Below, piece after piece: positions 1-9,273 of a stretch of 64,000 bases of DNA. The stretch is from Flavivirga algicola (GTDB lineage: Bacteria > Bacteroidota > Bacteroidia > Flavobacteriales > Flavobacteriaceae), in NCBI RefSeq assembly GCF_012910715.1, contig NZ_JABBHF010000018.1, forward strand, positions 1-64,000, read 5' to 3'. The translations under genes and the position numbers were made by a program. Below the pieces are notes generated by a model. The model saw only the letters and a list, made by a program, of their open reading frames with translations. It was not told where the DNA came from and did not search any database. Numbering within the stretch: the stretch's first letter is position 1; each line of letters starts with the position of its first letter.

Positions 1-2106
1 ACAGATGCCTGCAACAATACGGCAACTGCCACTCAAATAATCAATGTCAGCGACACCACATTGCCGACAGCTTCGAACCCTGCCAATATTACTGTAGAGT
101 GCTTGGCTGATGTTCCAACGCCAGATATAACTGTTGTTACCGATGAGGCGGATAATTGTACCTCCAGCCCTGTTGTGGCTTTTGTCTCGGATGTTTCTGA
201 CAATAATACTTGTGCTGAAACGATTATTAGAACGTATAGTATTACGGATGATTGTGGGAATACGATCAATGTAATCCAAACAATTATAATTGATGATACA
301 ATACCTCCGGTCCTTACACTACCAGCTAACCAAACAGCAGAATGTAGTGATAATCTAACACCAATAGCTTTTGGTACAGCAACTGCAACAGATAATTGCG
401 ATGCAAATCCTATCATTACTTTTGTAGATGTTAGAACAGATGGTGCATGCCCTGGAACGTTTACAATTACACGTACTTGGACAGCTACGGATGCCTGTGG
501 AAATGAAGCAAATGCCGACCAAATAATTTCAACATCAGATACAACTGCTCCAGAATTTGAGCAAACAACACTTCCTGGAAATATAACTGTTGAATGTAGT
601 GGAGTTCCAGATGCTGAAACTTTAACAGCTACAGATAATTGTGGTTCTGCAACTGTAACGGTTGATGATGTTAGAACTGATGGAAATTGTGCTAATAACT
701 ATACTATTACACGTACTTACACCGCTACTGACGAATGTGGGTTAACCAACACACATATTCAAACAATAACAGTTCAAGACACAACACCTCCTGCTTTTGA
801 AGGGATACTTCCTGATCTTGTCAAAGTTGTTGAATGTGATGCTGTTCCAGATGCTGAAACTTTAACAGCTACAGATACCTGTGGTTCTGCAACTGTAACA
901 GTTGATGATGTTAGAACAGACGGAAATTGTCCTAACAATTATACCATAGCACGTACTTGGACGGCTACGGATGAATGCGGTTTAACAACAACGCATACAC
1001 AAATTATTACAGTACAAGATACAACACCTCCAACTTTTGAAGGAACACTTCCAGCAACTACTGCAACTGTTGAATGTGATGCTATACCAGATGCAGAAAC
1101 ATTAACCGCAACAGACAATTGTGGCGATGCTACCGTAACTGTTGAAGATGTTAAAACAAATGGTAATTGTCCTAACAATTATATAATAATGCGTACCTGG
1201 ACAGCTACCGATGAATGTGGTTTAACAGCAACGCATACACAAGTTATAACAGTTGAAGATACAACAGCTCCTGTGCCAACAACAACTTTTGAAGCAACCT
1301 TAAATGTGAGTTGTACCGATATACCTGACGCACCAGAGTTAACCTTTAGCGATAACTGTTCAACCAATATTATTGTTGTATTTAACGAAACAAACTCATT
1401 TGATGAAAACGTATTTGCAGATTATGAGATTGTTAGAACTTGGACAGTTAGAGACGAATGCGACAATGAAGAAGTTTATACACAAACACTTTTTGTCTCG
1501 CTAGACGAAGTTGTTACCGAAGTCGTTGCACCAGACTGGTGTTATGATGAAGGCGCTATTAATATGAATAATTTATTAGCCGATGGTCTTAATACTAATG
1601 GTACTTGGGAACTTTTAGAGGGTGATACGACCGCTACATTGACTGGTAGTGTATTCGATCCTTCTAATCTAGAACTTAGCTTAGATTTCTTGCCAGAAAG
1701 TGGTGGAATTGATTATAAGTTCAGATATACAACTACCGATGAAGGTTGTATAAGTATTACCGAAGTTACTATGAATGTACATGCAGATTGTGTGGTACTG
1801 CCTTGTGGAGAAAACGATATTACAATATCTAAAGCCGTAACTCCTAATGGTGATGCTTATAATGAATATTTTGAGATTTCAGGTATTGAATTATGTGGAT
1901 TTATTTATGACGTAAAAATATTTAACAGATGGGGAGCTTTAGTGTACGAATCTGACAATTACCAAAATGATTGGAATGGTACGACTAGTAGCGCATCAAT
2001 TGGAGCTGCTGGAAAAGTCCCTAACGGAACATATTACTATATAATAAAATTACAAAATAGTGGATTGAATCCTATTACAGGACCTGTTTACTTAGGAACC
2101 AAATAA
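1..2106 (+). CDS. Gliding/T9SS surface adhesin, HYR-like repeats, 3' part
   Basis: The reading frame is open from the first base, so the gene begins before the window; at least 701 residues are present. It is a chain of roughly 80-residue Ig-like (HYR-type) units, each with paired cysteines and the recurring words TATDNCG, RTWTATDECG and DTTPP. The last 100 residues form a gliding motility-associated C-terminal domain (VTPNGDAYNEYF, KIFNRWGALVYES, NGTYYYIIKL), the type B signal that sends proteins through the type IX secretion system to the cell surface. PorP/SprF follows after 11 nt, as is usual for SprB-like adhesins. Inferred role: a cell-surface adhesin for gliding or attachment. The missing N-terminus means total length and repeat number are unknown. 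Confidence 0.9.
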   Translation, partial: TDACNNTATATQIINVSDTTLPTASNPANITVECLADVPTPDITVVTDEADNCTSSPVVAFVSDVSDNNTCAETIIRTYSITDDCGNTINVIQTIIIDDTIPPVLTLPANQTAECSDNLTPIAFGTATATDNCDANPIITFVDVRTDGACPGTFTITRTWTATDACGNEANADQIISTSDTTAPEFEQTTLPGNITVECSGVPDAETLTATDNCGSATVTVDDVRTDGNCANNYTITRTYTATDECGLTNTHIQTITVQDTTPPAFEGILPDLVKVVECDAVPDAETLTATDTCGSATVTVDDVRTDGNCPNNYTIARTWTATDECGLTTTHTQIITVQDTTPPTFEGTLPATTATVECDAIPDAETLTATDNCGDATVTVEDVKTNGNCPNNYIIMRTWTATDECGLTATHTQVITVEDTTAPVPTTTFEATLNVSCTDIPDAPELTFSDNCSTNIIVVFNETNSFDENVFADYEIVRTWTVRDECDNEEVYTQTLFVSLDEVVTEVVAPDWCYDEGAINMNNLLADGLNTNGTWELLEGDTTATLTGSVFDPSNLELSLDFLPESGGIDYKFRYTTTDEGCISITEVTMNVHADCVVLPCGENDITISKAVTPNGDAYNEYFEISGIELCGFIYDVKIFNRWGALVYESDNYQNDWNGTTSSASIGAAGKVPNGTYYYIIKLQNSGLNPITGPVYLGTK
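541..1260 (+). repeat. Three 240-nt tandem repeats inside the adhesin gene
   Basis: The block beginning near 541 recurs at 781 and 1021 with a period of exactly 240 nt (80 codons). For example, a CCAGATGC-AGAAAC word lies at 607, 847 and 1087. Similarity is high at DNA level, so unit gain or loss by recombination is likely. More diverged units lie on both sides. Confidence 0.85.
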
Positions 2107-2117
2107 AAACATAACCT

Positions 2118-3044
2118 ATGAGACTTATTAAATTTAATATAATCGCTATTGCATTGTTAAGCTGTACGGTTGGAGTTGCACAACAATTACCGCAATTCAC
2201 GCAGTATATGTACAATACAATCTCAATAAATCCAGCCTATGCAGGAAGTCGAGAAGCTTTAAGCATCGTTGGGTTACATAGAAGCCAATGGGTTGGTTTT
2301 AAAGGAGGCCCTATAACACAAACACTTTCTATACACACGCCGTTAAGGAATGATAGAATTGGATTAGGTCTTACATTTATCGAGGATGATTTAGGCCCAC
2401 AAAACTATTCATATCTATATGGTGATTTCTCATATACAATCCCTACTGGAAGGACTGGTAAATTAGCTTTTGGTGTAAAAGGTGGTTTTACAGGCTATAG
2501 TTTTGATCAGGATTTTATAAACGACCCTACAATTTCTGAAGACCCTTTCTTTAGTGGAACAGAAAACCGTTGGGCTCCTAACATTGGTGCTGGGGTATAC
2601 TACCATACTAACAGGTTTTATGCAGGATTATCTGCTCCTAGAATATTAAATACAGATGAAAACAAACAAGGAGATTACAAAGCTTTAGAACGTATCAGCT
2701 ACTACTTTACACTTGGTGGTGTACTAGATATAAGCAAAAGTTTCAAATTTAAACCTGCTGGTTTAATAAAAGCAACTAATGGTGCTCCTTTATCATTCGA
2801 TCTTACCGCTAATTTCTTATATAATGAGAAATTTTGGATAGGAGGTTCTTATAGAATTAATGAGCAAACCGCTGCTATCGGTGGTATTGCAGATTTTCAA
2901 GTTTCTAGACAATTACGTGTAGGTTATGCTTACGAAAAACCAATTTCAGACATAGCCAGTTACACGACCGGAACCCATGAGATATTGCTTATATATGAAT
3001 TTAAATTCTTAAGTTCTAAATTAAAATCACCAAGATATTTCTAA
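2118..3044 (+). CDS. PorP/SprF family type IX secretion outer-membrane protein
   Basis: 308 residues with an N-terminal signal peptide (hydrophobic core about residues 6-20, then AQQLPQFTQYMYN). The signature NPAYAGSREAL near residue 40, followed by HRSQWVGFKGGP, is typical of PorP/SprF proteins, and the rest is a predicted 14-strand-type outer-membrane barrel. In gliding flavobacteria SprF is needed for SprB to reach the surface and PorP/SprF proteins pair with adhesins carrying a type B C-terminal domain. The gene starts 11 nt after the adhesin stop and ends 12 nt before the OmpA-family gene, so all three are very likely one transcript. The paralog is set by context; it need not be the SprF of the main gliding locus. 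Confidence 0.93.
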   Translation: MRLIKFNIIAIALLSCTVGVAQQLPQFTQYMYNTISINPAYAGSREALSIVGLHRSQWVGFKGGPITQTLSIHTPLRNDRIGLGLTFIEDDLGPQNYSYLYGDFSYTIPTGRTGKLAFGVKGGFTGYSFDQDFINDPTISEDPFFSGTENRWAPNIGAGVYYHTNRFYAGLSAPRILNTDENKQGDYKALERISYYFTLGGVLDISKSFKFKPAGLIKATNGAPLSFDLTANFLYNEKFWIGGSYRINEQTAAIGGIADFQVSRQLRVGYAYEKPISDIASYTTGTHEILLIYEFKFLSSKLKSPRYF

Positions 3045-3056
3045 TACGATTTTTAT

Positions 3057-4976
3057 ATGAAAAATAAAAACTACATATTAGTCTGTATCGCTTTAATGTT
3101 AAGCTTTTCTGTATTTTCTCAACAAGGAAAACAGAAAAGAGCCGATACATTATTCAATAAATTCTCTTTTGTAAAAGCTGCAAAAGTTTACAGAGAACTT
3201 ATTCAAAATAATTATAATAAGGATTATGCAACCCGTCAATTAGCAGATTGCTATGCTTATTTAAGAGACCCAAGAAATGCTTCAAGATATTATAAGAATG
3301 TCGTTAAGCAAGACAATGTGCCTATTGAGTATTACTACAAATATGCACAATCACTTAGGGGTATGAAAAAATATGACGACTCCCAAATTTGGTTAAAGCG
3401 TTTCAAAGATTCTGGAGGTGTCGTAAATGCCAATGATTTTTCTAAAGATATCAATTTTATCACCAGTGTTTTTGGAGCTAAACAACAGTATTTTTTAGAT
3501 AGGGTTCGTTTCAACTCAAAATATAGTGACTTTGGTGCCTTTGAGCATGATGGTAAAGTATATTTCGCGTCTTCCAGAGATGAAGGTGTTTCTGTAAAAC
3601 GGCTTTATGGTTGGAATGAGCAACCCTTTTTAGATGTCTACGTTACTGAGGTCGGATCTAGAAAAAATGTTGATCATACAGGAAAGTTAAAAGGAGACGT
3701 TAACTCCATTTATCATGATGGGCCAGTGACGATTACAAAGGATGGCCGTACCATGTACTTTTCTAGAAATAATTTTACAGAAGGTGTTGAAGCTAAAGAC
3801 AAAAAGGGTTTAACAAACATGAAGATTTATAGAGCGACTTTGATTGATGGTGAATGGACAAATATAGAAGATTTATCAATTAACAGTGATGATTTTTCCA
3901 CACAACACCCCGCTTTAAATATTGATGATTCCAAGTTGTATTTTACATCCGATAGACCTGGAACCAGAGGAGGTTCAGATATATGGTATGTCAACATACA
4001 ACCCGATGGTACTCTAACAGACATACAAAATGTTGGAGATATCGTAAATACCGAAAGCGCTGAAGGATTTCCATTTATAAATAACGAAGGTGTTTTATTC
4101 TTTTCTTCAGATGGACATACGGGTTTAGGCTTGTTAGATATTTTTGCAACGATTAAAGGAGAAGATGACGATAGCATAGCTGATGTTATAAATTTAGGTG
4201 TCCCTGTAAATTCCAATAAAGACGACTTTTCATTTTCAATGAATCCAAATGGCATTACAGGTTATTTTGCATCCAATAGAAAAGGTGGTCGTGGTAGTGA
4301 TGATATATATGCTTATCACAGAGAACCTGTTCTTCATGTTGAAGGAGTTGTAACAGATGCTATTAACATGAATCCTATTGCTAATTCTGTTATCACTTTG
4401 TTTGATGATAAAGGTAACAAGATAGCCAACATGATAACCGATGAAAATGGTTATTATCAAATAAACATAGACAGAAACAAAGACTATAAAATTGTTGCTA
4501 GTCAAGAAAAATATATTGACGACTACAGAACATTTACCTCTAAAAACATTCAGACAGAACTTGTCACTATTAATGCTAATTTATTATTAAATCCAGTTCC
4601 TAATGTTATAAAGCTTGCAGAGCTAAACACTATTTATTTTGATTTCAATAAATATAATATTAGAGAAGATGCTGCTTTAGAACTTGATAAAATAGTTAGT
4701 CTCATGCAAAACGATTATCCTGATATGGTGATTCGAATTGAATCTCATACAGACTCGAGAGGTAACCTTACATACAATGACAAATTATCTATAGATAGAG
4801 CAAATTCAACCTACGAATATTTAATTTCCAAAGGCATTGCTCCAGAAAGAATTACTGAACATCAAGGTTTTGGTGAACGTAGATTAACAAATGGTTGTGA
4901 AGATGGACAAGACTGCGAAGAAGAAGAGCATCAATTAAATAGACGTACGCAATTTATCGTTGTAAAAATGGAATAA
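3057..4976 (+). CDS. OmpA-family protein with PD40 propeller
   Basis: 639 residues with a signal peptide cut near FSQQGKQ. The order is a TPR-like helical region (about 25-115), PD40-type beta-propeller blades (about 160-420; FASSRDEG, YFSRNNF, YFTSDRPGTRGGSDIW, YFASNRKGGRGSDDIY), a carboxypeptidase-regulatory-like Ig domain (about 425-510), and an OmpA peptidoglycan-binding domain (about 525-636; YFDFNKYNIR, ESHTDSRG, NRRTQFIV). This architecture matches the periplasmic PorE-like/OmpA proteins found with PorP/SprF and T9SS adhesins. It should anchor the outer-membrane partner to peptidoglycan. The CEDGQDCEEEEHQ loop is typical of the family. Third gene of the adhesin operon. Confidence 0.9.
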   Translation: MKNKNYILVCIALMLSFSVFSQQGKQKRADTLFNKFSFVKAAKVYRELIQNNYNKDYATRQLADCYAYLRDPRNASRYYKNVVKQDNVPIEYYYKYAQSLRGMKKYDDSQIWLKRFKDSGGVVNANDFSKDINFITSVFGAKQQYFLDRVRFNSKYSDFGAFEHDGKVYFASSRDEGVSVKRLYGWNEQPFLDVYVTEVGSRKNVDHTGKLKGDVNSIYHDGPVTITKDGRTMYFSRNNFTEGVEAKDKKGLTNMKIYRATLIDGEWTNIEDLSINSDDFSTQHPALNIDDSKLYFTSDRPGTRGGSDIWYVNIQPDGTLTDIQNVGDIVNTESAEGFPFINNEGVLFFSSDGHTGLGLLDIFATIKGEDDDSIADVINLGVPVNSNKDDFSFSMNPNGITGYFASNRKGGRGSDDIYAYHREPVLHVEGVVTDAINMNPIANSVITLFDDKGNKIANMITDENGYYQINIDRNKDYKIVASQEKYIDDYRTFTSKNIQTELVTINANLLLNPVPNVIKLAELNTIYFDFNKYNIREDAALELDKIVSLMQNDYPDMVIRIESHTDSRGNLTYNDKLSIDRANSTYEYLISKGIAPERITEHQGFGERRLTNGCEDGQDCEEEEHQLNRRTQFIVVKME

Positions 4977-5020
4977 TAACAAAGCTTTAATCAACTATGT
5001 TTAAATAAACAAAAACGACA

Positions 5021-5038
5021 ACTAATTAACTAATTAGT
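5021..5038. repeat. Perfect 8-bp inverted repeat between the OmpA paralogs
   Basis: ACTAATTA, a 2-nt spacer AC, then TAATTAGT, located 30 nt before the start of the second OmpA-family gene. It is too AT-rich and has no T-tract, so it is not a convincing terminator. It could be an operator or a chance palindrome in AT-rich DNA. Confidence 0.35.
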
Positions 5039-5067
5039 GTAGGTTTATAATTAAAACTAATGACCCC

Positions 5068-6990
5068 ATGAGATTAAGAAATTATTTATTAACAAGCATC
5101 ATATTGCTAACAAGCCTACCCGTACTTGCTCAATATGGTTCTCAAAAAAAGGCGGATAACCTATTTAACAAATTTTCGTTTGTTAGTGCTGCCCAAGTGT
5201 ATCATAATCTTATAGAAAAAGACTTTAATGCCGATTATGCAACCAGACAATTAGCAGATAGCTATGCCTTTATGAGAAATCCAGATAGCGCTGTAGTATA
5301 CTATAAAAAAGTAGTGGAACAGCCCAATGTGCCTATAGCATACTATTACAACTATGCCCAAGCACTAAGAGGCGTAAAAGCTTATAAAGAATCTCGTGTT
5401 TGGTTAAAACGTTATAAAAAGGCTGGAGGAGAAATAAATGACGAAAAGTTTTTAAAAGATTCAGATTTTATTAACTCTATTTTTAATGCAAAGCAACAGT
5501 ATTTTTTAACTGATGTTAATTTCAATTCAAAATATAGCGATTTTGGAGCTTACGAACATGATGGTCATATTTACTTTGCTTCGTCGAGAAATACAGGGGT
5601 TTCAACAAAACATATTTACGGTTGGAACGAAGAACCTTTTTTAGACATCTATGTAACAGATAAAAGTGTTAATGATAGTATTATAGATCACAAATCTAAA
5701 CTTAAAGGTGATATAAATACTATTTATCATGAAGGTCCAATAACCATAACTAAGGATGGTAAAACCATATTTTTTTCCAGAAACAATTTCAGCAAAAATG
5801 TTTTAGGAAAGGATGAGGAAGGAATGACCAACCTTAAAATTTATAAAGCTTCCTTAATTGAAGATGAATGGACAAATATTGAAGAATTGCCTTTTAACAG
5901 TAACGACTTCTCTAATGGACATCCCGCACTAAATAACGATGGAACAAAATTGTATTTTGCTTCCAATATGCCTGATGGTTTTGGTGGGACAGATATTTAC
6001 TATGTAGATATAAACAATGACGGTTCTTTTGGTAAACCTCAAAACCTAGGAAATGTAGTCAATACAGATAAAAATGAAAGGTTTCCATTTATAAATAACG
6101 AAGGTGTTTTATTCTTTTCTTCAGATGGGCACCCAGGCTTAGGTTTATTGGATATTTTCGGAACCGTTTCAGACAAAGACAATAATATAATTAGTGTTCT
6201 TAACCTTGGGGTTCCTGTGAACTCAAGTAAAGATGATTTTTCATTCTTCATGAATGAAGATGGTTTGTCTGGTTATTTTGCATCGAACAGAAATGGAGGC
6301 ATTGGTAGCGATGATATTTATGCATATGACAGAATTCCACAATTAAAAATTGAAGGTACCATTACAGACATAACTACAAATACACCTGTGCCAAATGCAA
6401 TGGTTACACTACTTGATAGTAACAATAAAGAAATTGCACGTTTAGAAACAGATGACGATGGAAATTATGAAATAAATATAGATAGAGATACCGACTATAT
6501 TATAAATATTAAAAAAGATAACTATATAGAAGACACCAGACAGGTCTCCTCTAAAGGCCTAGAAAATAAAGTTAGAAGTATTACTGCCGATTTTAATTTA
6601 AACCGTATAGTAAAAAAGGTAACCCCAATAACAGAACTCTACCCTATTTATTTTGACTTTAACAAGTTTGATATTAGACGTGACGGTACTGTTGAATTAG
6701 ATCGAATCGTTAATTTAATGATGAATACGTATCCAAGTATGATCATTAAAATAGAATCACATACAGATTCTAGAGGTTCTTCGAAATACAATGACAAACT
6801 ATCTTTAGACAGAGCAAATGCTACTTACAAGTATTTAGTAGATAAAGGAGTGGACCCCAATAGAATTACTGAATATAAAGGTTATGGTGAGCAAAAATTA
6901 ACTAATGATTGTGATGATACCATGGATTGTACAGAAGAACAGCATCAAGCCAACAGGCGTACACAATTTATTGTGATTAAAATGGAATAG
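5068..6990 (+). CDS. OmpA-family protein with PD40 propeller, second copy
   Basis: 640 residues, a full-length tandem paralog of the upstream gene with the same order: signal peptide (LPVLAQYGSQKK), TPR-like region, PD40 propeller (YFASSRNTG, FFSRNNF, YFASNMPDGFGGTDIYYV, YFASNRNGGIGSDDIYAY), regulatory-like Ig domain, and C-terminal OmpA domain (YFDFNKFDIR, ESHTDSRG, NRRTQFIVIK). A 91-nt gap with a palindrome separates it from the first copy, so it may have its own promoter or be the last gene of the adhesin operon. One 47-nt segment is identical to the first copy. It presumably also anchors PorP/SprF-type proteins to the cell wall. Confidence 0.88.
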   Translation: MRLRNYLLTSIILLTSLPVLAQYGSQKKADNLFNKFSFVSAAQVYHNLIEKDFNADYATRQLADSYAFMRNPDSAVVYYKKVVEQPNVPIAYYYNYAQALRGVKAYKESRVWLKRYKKAGGEINDEKFLKDSDFINSIFNAKQQYFLTDVNFNSKYSDFGAYEHDGHIYFASSRNTGVSTKHIYGWNEEPFLDIYVTDKSVNDSIIDHKSKLKGDINTIYHEGPITITKDGKTIFFSRNNFSKNVLGKDEEGMTNLKIYKASLIEDEWTNIEELPFNSNDFSNGHPALNNDGTKLYFASNMPDGFGGTDIYYVDINNDGSFGKPQNLGNVVNTDKNERFPFINNEGVLFFSSDGHPGLGLLDIFGTVSDKDNNIISVLNLGVPVNSSKDDFSFFMNEDGLSGYFASNRNGGIGSDDIYAYDRIPQLKIEGTITDITTNTPVPNAMVTLLDSNNKEIARLETDDDGNYEINIDRDTDYIINIKKDNYIEDTRQVSSKGLENKVRSITADFNLNRIVKKVTPITELYPIYFDFNKFDIRRDGTVELDRIVNLMMNTYPSMIIKIESHTDSRGSSKYNDKLSLDRANATYKYLVDKGVDPNRITEYKGYGEQKLTNDCDDTMDCTEEQHQANRRTQFIVIKME

Positions 6991-7018
6991 TATAAGCTTA
7001 GTTCAATAATAATTATGT

Positions 7019-7058
7019 AAAAGCCATCAGAAGATTTCATCTTATGACGGCTTTTTTA
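7019..7058 (+). terminator. Rho-independent terminator of the adhesin/OmpA operon
   Basis: Long interrupted stem: AAGCC, TCA and AAGAT on the left arm pair with ATCTT, TGA and GGCTT on the right arm around a TTC loop, then a run of T residues. It lies about 30 nt after the stop codon of the second OmpA gene. Confidence 0.85.
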
Positions 7059-7088
7059 ATTATAATAGGGCGCCATATTAAGGTATAA

Positions 7089-7119
7089 ATAAAAAATCCT
7101 CCCATTTTATTGGGAGGAC
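7089..7119 (-). terminator. Terminator of the CAP-domain lipoprotein gene
   Basis: Perfect 8-bp stem TCCTCCCA/TGGGAGGA with a 6-nt loop at 7097-7118. The six A residues on its left read as a T-tract on the minus strand, so it terminates leftward transcription about 135 nt after the stop codon at 7253. Confidence 0.75.
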
Positions 7120-7252
7120 CTTTACCTAAAGCTAAATTCAATAACGATTAAGTTATCAATACATAACCTATTTTAATTTCACAATACACAATGCCATCAT
7201 GTAAGTTTTACTAAAATTAGGCTATACTTTCAATTGCTTAAATAAAAGCAAT

Positions 7253-7750
7253 TTATTTTTTTATAAAGATGTTAGTAAAATACCATCTTCCGTTATCATT
7301 TTTTTCAGCCGAAATATCAAAATTTGTAAAATCGCCTTCGATAGTACCCCTATGGCCCTCACTCTTAATCCAAGCCTTAACAACAGTTTCAGCAGAACTA
7401 TATCCGTATGCTACATTCTCAGACACTTTTTTAGCACCAGCATTCGCTTTTAAGTAGTTACTACGGGTATAAAAATTATCATGTGATACCTGATCATTAT
7501 CAATCATATAATCTGTATGGCTAAATGCCACAGATTTTACTACAGACATATCATTTAAAGGATTCAACCCCAATGATAATCTATAATCATTTATAAGCTC
7601 TAGAATATCTATTTCTATGTCTTTGGCTTCTTGAGCAACAAGATTTAACTCAACAGCATCTGTTTTATCATCTATGCTGTCTGTTGTACATGAAGTAAGT
7701 ACAAATACAGCCAACAATGCCAAAAAAGGCAGTTTGATTACTGATTTCAT
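7253..7750 (-). CDS. CAP-domain (SCP-like) lipoprotein
   Basis: 165 residues. The N-terminus has a lipoprotein signal with the cysteine in VLTSCTTD at residue 21. The remainder is a CAP/SCP (YkwD-type) domain: INDYRLSLGLNPL, the FSHTDYMIDND segment with the conserved His, the SENVAYGYSSAE motif, and a WIKSEGHRGTIEG segment with the second conserved His, then NGRWYFTNIF. Family members are secreted proteins of mostly unknown activity, some binding lipids or acting as peptidases. It stands alone between terminators. Inferred to sit in the outer or inner membrane facing the periplasm or surface. Confidence 0.88.
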   Translation of the reverse strand: MKSVIKLPFLALLAVFVLTSCTTDSIDDKTDAVELNLVAQEAKDIEIDILELINDYRLSLGLNPLNDMSVVKSVAFSHTDYMIDNDQVSHDNFYTRSNYLKANAGAKKVSENVAYGYSSAETVVKAWIKSEGHRGTIEGDFTNFDISAEKNDNGRWYFTNIFIKK

Positions 7751-7913
7751 AAGTAGGTAATTTAGATTAGGTTTCGTAAAATTAGCAGCCTACTCTGAAG
7801 TAAATGTTAAATAAATGTTAAAATCGATTAAAAACGTGCTTTTTGTCGTATTATTTTGTTTTTTATCGACGAAGTGTTATTTCAACCGACAATACACACA
7901 CTTAAACGATGAT

Positions 7914-8561
7914 TTAAGGGGACAGTCGGTCTATTTTCCAATTATAATCAGGTTGAAGTATAAACCTAATTCTATCATGCAATCTATTGGGGCGCCCTTG
8001 CCAAAACTCTATTTCTGAAGGTCTTACTATGTAACCACCCCAGTGAGTTGGTCTAGGTATTTCTTTTCCTTCAAATTCTTTTTCCAATTCTAAAAGTCTT
8101 TTTTCAATAGCATCTCTGCTTTCAATCACTTCACTTTGTTTTGAAACTAATGCGCCTAATTGACTCCCTCTTGGTCTGGACTCAAAATAGCCATCACTTA
8201 AATTTTCAGCAATCTTTTCTGTTTTTCCTTTTATAATAACTTGGCGTTCTGCGCCATGCCAAAAAAAAGACAAACAAACATTTGGGTTTTGGGCTATAGC
8301 CTTGCCTTTTTCACTGTTGTAATTCGTATAAAAAATAAAACCTTCATAGGTAAAACGCTTCAGAAGTACAACTCTATTTTTGGGGAATCCATCTAATCCA
8401 ATAGTAGATATTGTCATTGCGTTCGTTTCATCTTTAGTAAAGAATTTATCAACTTCGTAAAACCATTTCTGGAATAATTCTATTGGGTTTTCTGGCACAT
8501 CCTTTAGTAGTAATTCGTGCCTTTCGTAAGACTTTCTATAATTGCTTAAATCCTTTTCCAT
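7914..8561 (-). CDS. pdxH: Pyridoxamine 5'-phosphate oxidase
   Basis: 215 residues, the normal length for this FMN enzyme, which oxidises pyridoxamine or pyridoxine 5'-phosphate to pyridoxal 5'-phosphate in cytoplasmic vitamin B6 synthesis and salvage. Visible motifs include the N-terminal YERHELLL substrate-lid region, AMTISTIGLDGFPKNRVVLLK, FIFYTNYNSEKGKA (FMN binding), SRPRGSQLGALVSKQS, PRPTHWGGYIVRPSEIEFWQ and the terminal RLHDRIRF segment ending in WKIDRLSP. It is apparently monocistronic. A CAAAAATA box (TATTTTTG on the minus strand) lies at 8576-8583 just before the start and may be its -7 element, without a clear -33 partner. Confidence 0.96.
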   Translation of the reverse strand: MEKDLSNYRKSYERHELLLKDVPENPIELFQKWFYEVDKFFTKDETNAMTISTIGLDGFPKNRVVLLKRFTYEGFIFYTNYNSEKGKAIAQNPNVCLSFFWHGAERQVIIKGKTEKIAENLSDGYFESRPRGSQLGALVSKQSEVIESRDAIEKRLLELEKEFEGKEIPRPTHWGGYIVRPSEIEFWQGRPNRLHDRIRFILQPDYNWKIDRLSP

Positions 8562-8600
8562 AGACTACAAAATAACAAAAATATTTCTTGAGTATTGAAA

Positions 8601-8621
8601 TTTTGTAAAACATCGTAAATT
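8601..8621 (+). promoter_or_regulatory. Upstream element shared by the tandem small-protein genes, copy 1
   Basis: A 21-nt element (TTTTGTAAAACATCGTAAATT) about 30 nt before the first 139-residue gene matches 17 of 21 positions in the element before its paralog at 9239-9259. The TAAATT part resembles a degenerate TAnnTTTG -7 box, so this could be the promoter, an activator site, or both. Confidence 0.4.
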
Positions 8622-8650
8622 AGCATTATTACTATCAATCAAAATTTTTT

Positions 8651-9070
8651 ATGAAATTTGAAAACTCTCCGTTCAGCAAAACGATTAATTATTACAAGTT
8701 AGAAATGTCTTTTGGTTATTTCTACCTCTGTAAAAAATTCATAATATCAGAATTACATGCTGGTATTCATTTAGATTGGCCTAAAATCCAAGAAGTTGCC
8801 AAAGATGTTTTAAATTTTTACGGTAAAGATGATAAAGTGGGCTACATATCCAACAGAATTAATTCTTATTCGGTGGACCCACAAGTTTGGACTAAAGCTG
8901 AAAAATATAATAGAAATAACATGGTGATAGGTGGTGCTATTATATATTACAATGATATGATGTATAGGAATGCATCTTTAGAAAAAAGATTTTCAAAAAT
9001 TCAGGTTCTTCCGTGCCTATCTTTAGATGAGGCTATAGATTGGGTACTCAACTTAGAGGCTATAAATTAA
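8651..9070 (+). CDS. Conserved small protein, tandem copy 1
   Basis: 139 residues, no signal peptide or membrane segment. Unknown function. The pattern of short strands and amphipathic helices, with a segment ISELHAGIHLDW followed by YISNRINSYSVDPQVW and a C-terminal LSLDEAIDWVLNLE, resembles the SpoIIAA-like/STAS-SEC14 fold seen in many flavobacterial single-domain proteins; that assignment is tentative. It is about 60% identical to the neighbour at 9274, with near-perfect conservation of the words SELHAG, SNR-NSYS and ASLEKRFSKI. Same strand and similar upstream element suggest a duplication that included the regulatory region. Confidence 0.7.
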   Translation: MKFENSPFSKTINYYKLEMSFGYFYLCKKFIISELHAGIHLDWPKIQEVAKDVLNFYGKDDKVGYISNRINSYSVDPQVWTKAEKYNRNNMVIGGAIIYYNDMMYRNASLEKRFSKIQVLPCLSLDEAIDWVLNLEAIN

Positions 9071-9238
9071 GCCAAAAATTTTCCAATCTTTATTTGTAAA
9101 TAGAGATTGTTATTGTGACACAAAATTTAGATTTTCAATTTAAAAACCCCCTTCTTTTCTCATAAGATTACACTTACTCGATTTATTATACATCGATTAC
9201 AATAAAATAAGAAAATAATGTTTTTGAAAGTATAAAAA

Positions 9239-9259
9239 TTTTACAAAACGTTGTAAATT
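9239..9259 (+). promoter_or_regulatory. Upstream element shared by the tandem small-protein genes, copy 2
   Basis: TTTTACAAAACGTTGTAAATT, 17 of 21 positions equal to the element before the first copy. It ends 14 nt before the ATG, so if TAAATT is the -7 box the leader is extremely short. Confidence 0.4.
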
Positions 9260-9273
9260 CGTACCGCCCTAAA

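Noticed and set aside
7815-8018. Open frame on the plus strand with a hydrophobic start, antisense to the end of pdxH
   Set aside because: Its second half lies antisense to the conserved C-terminus of pdxH and has no protein-like pattern; the first half is short and AT-rich.
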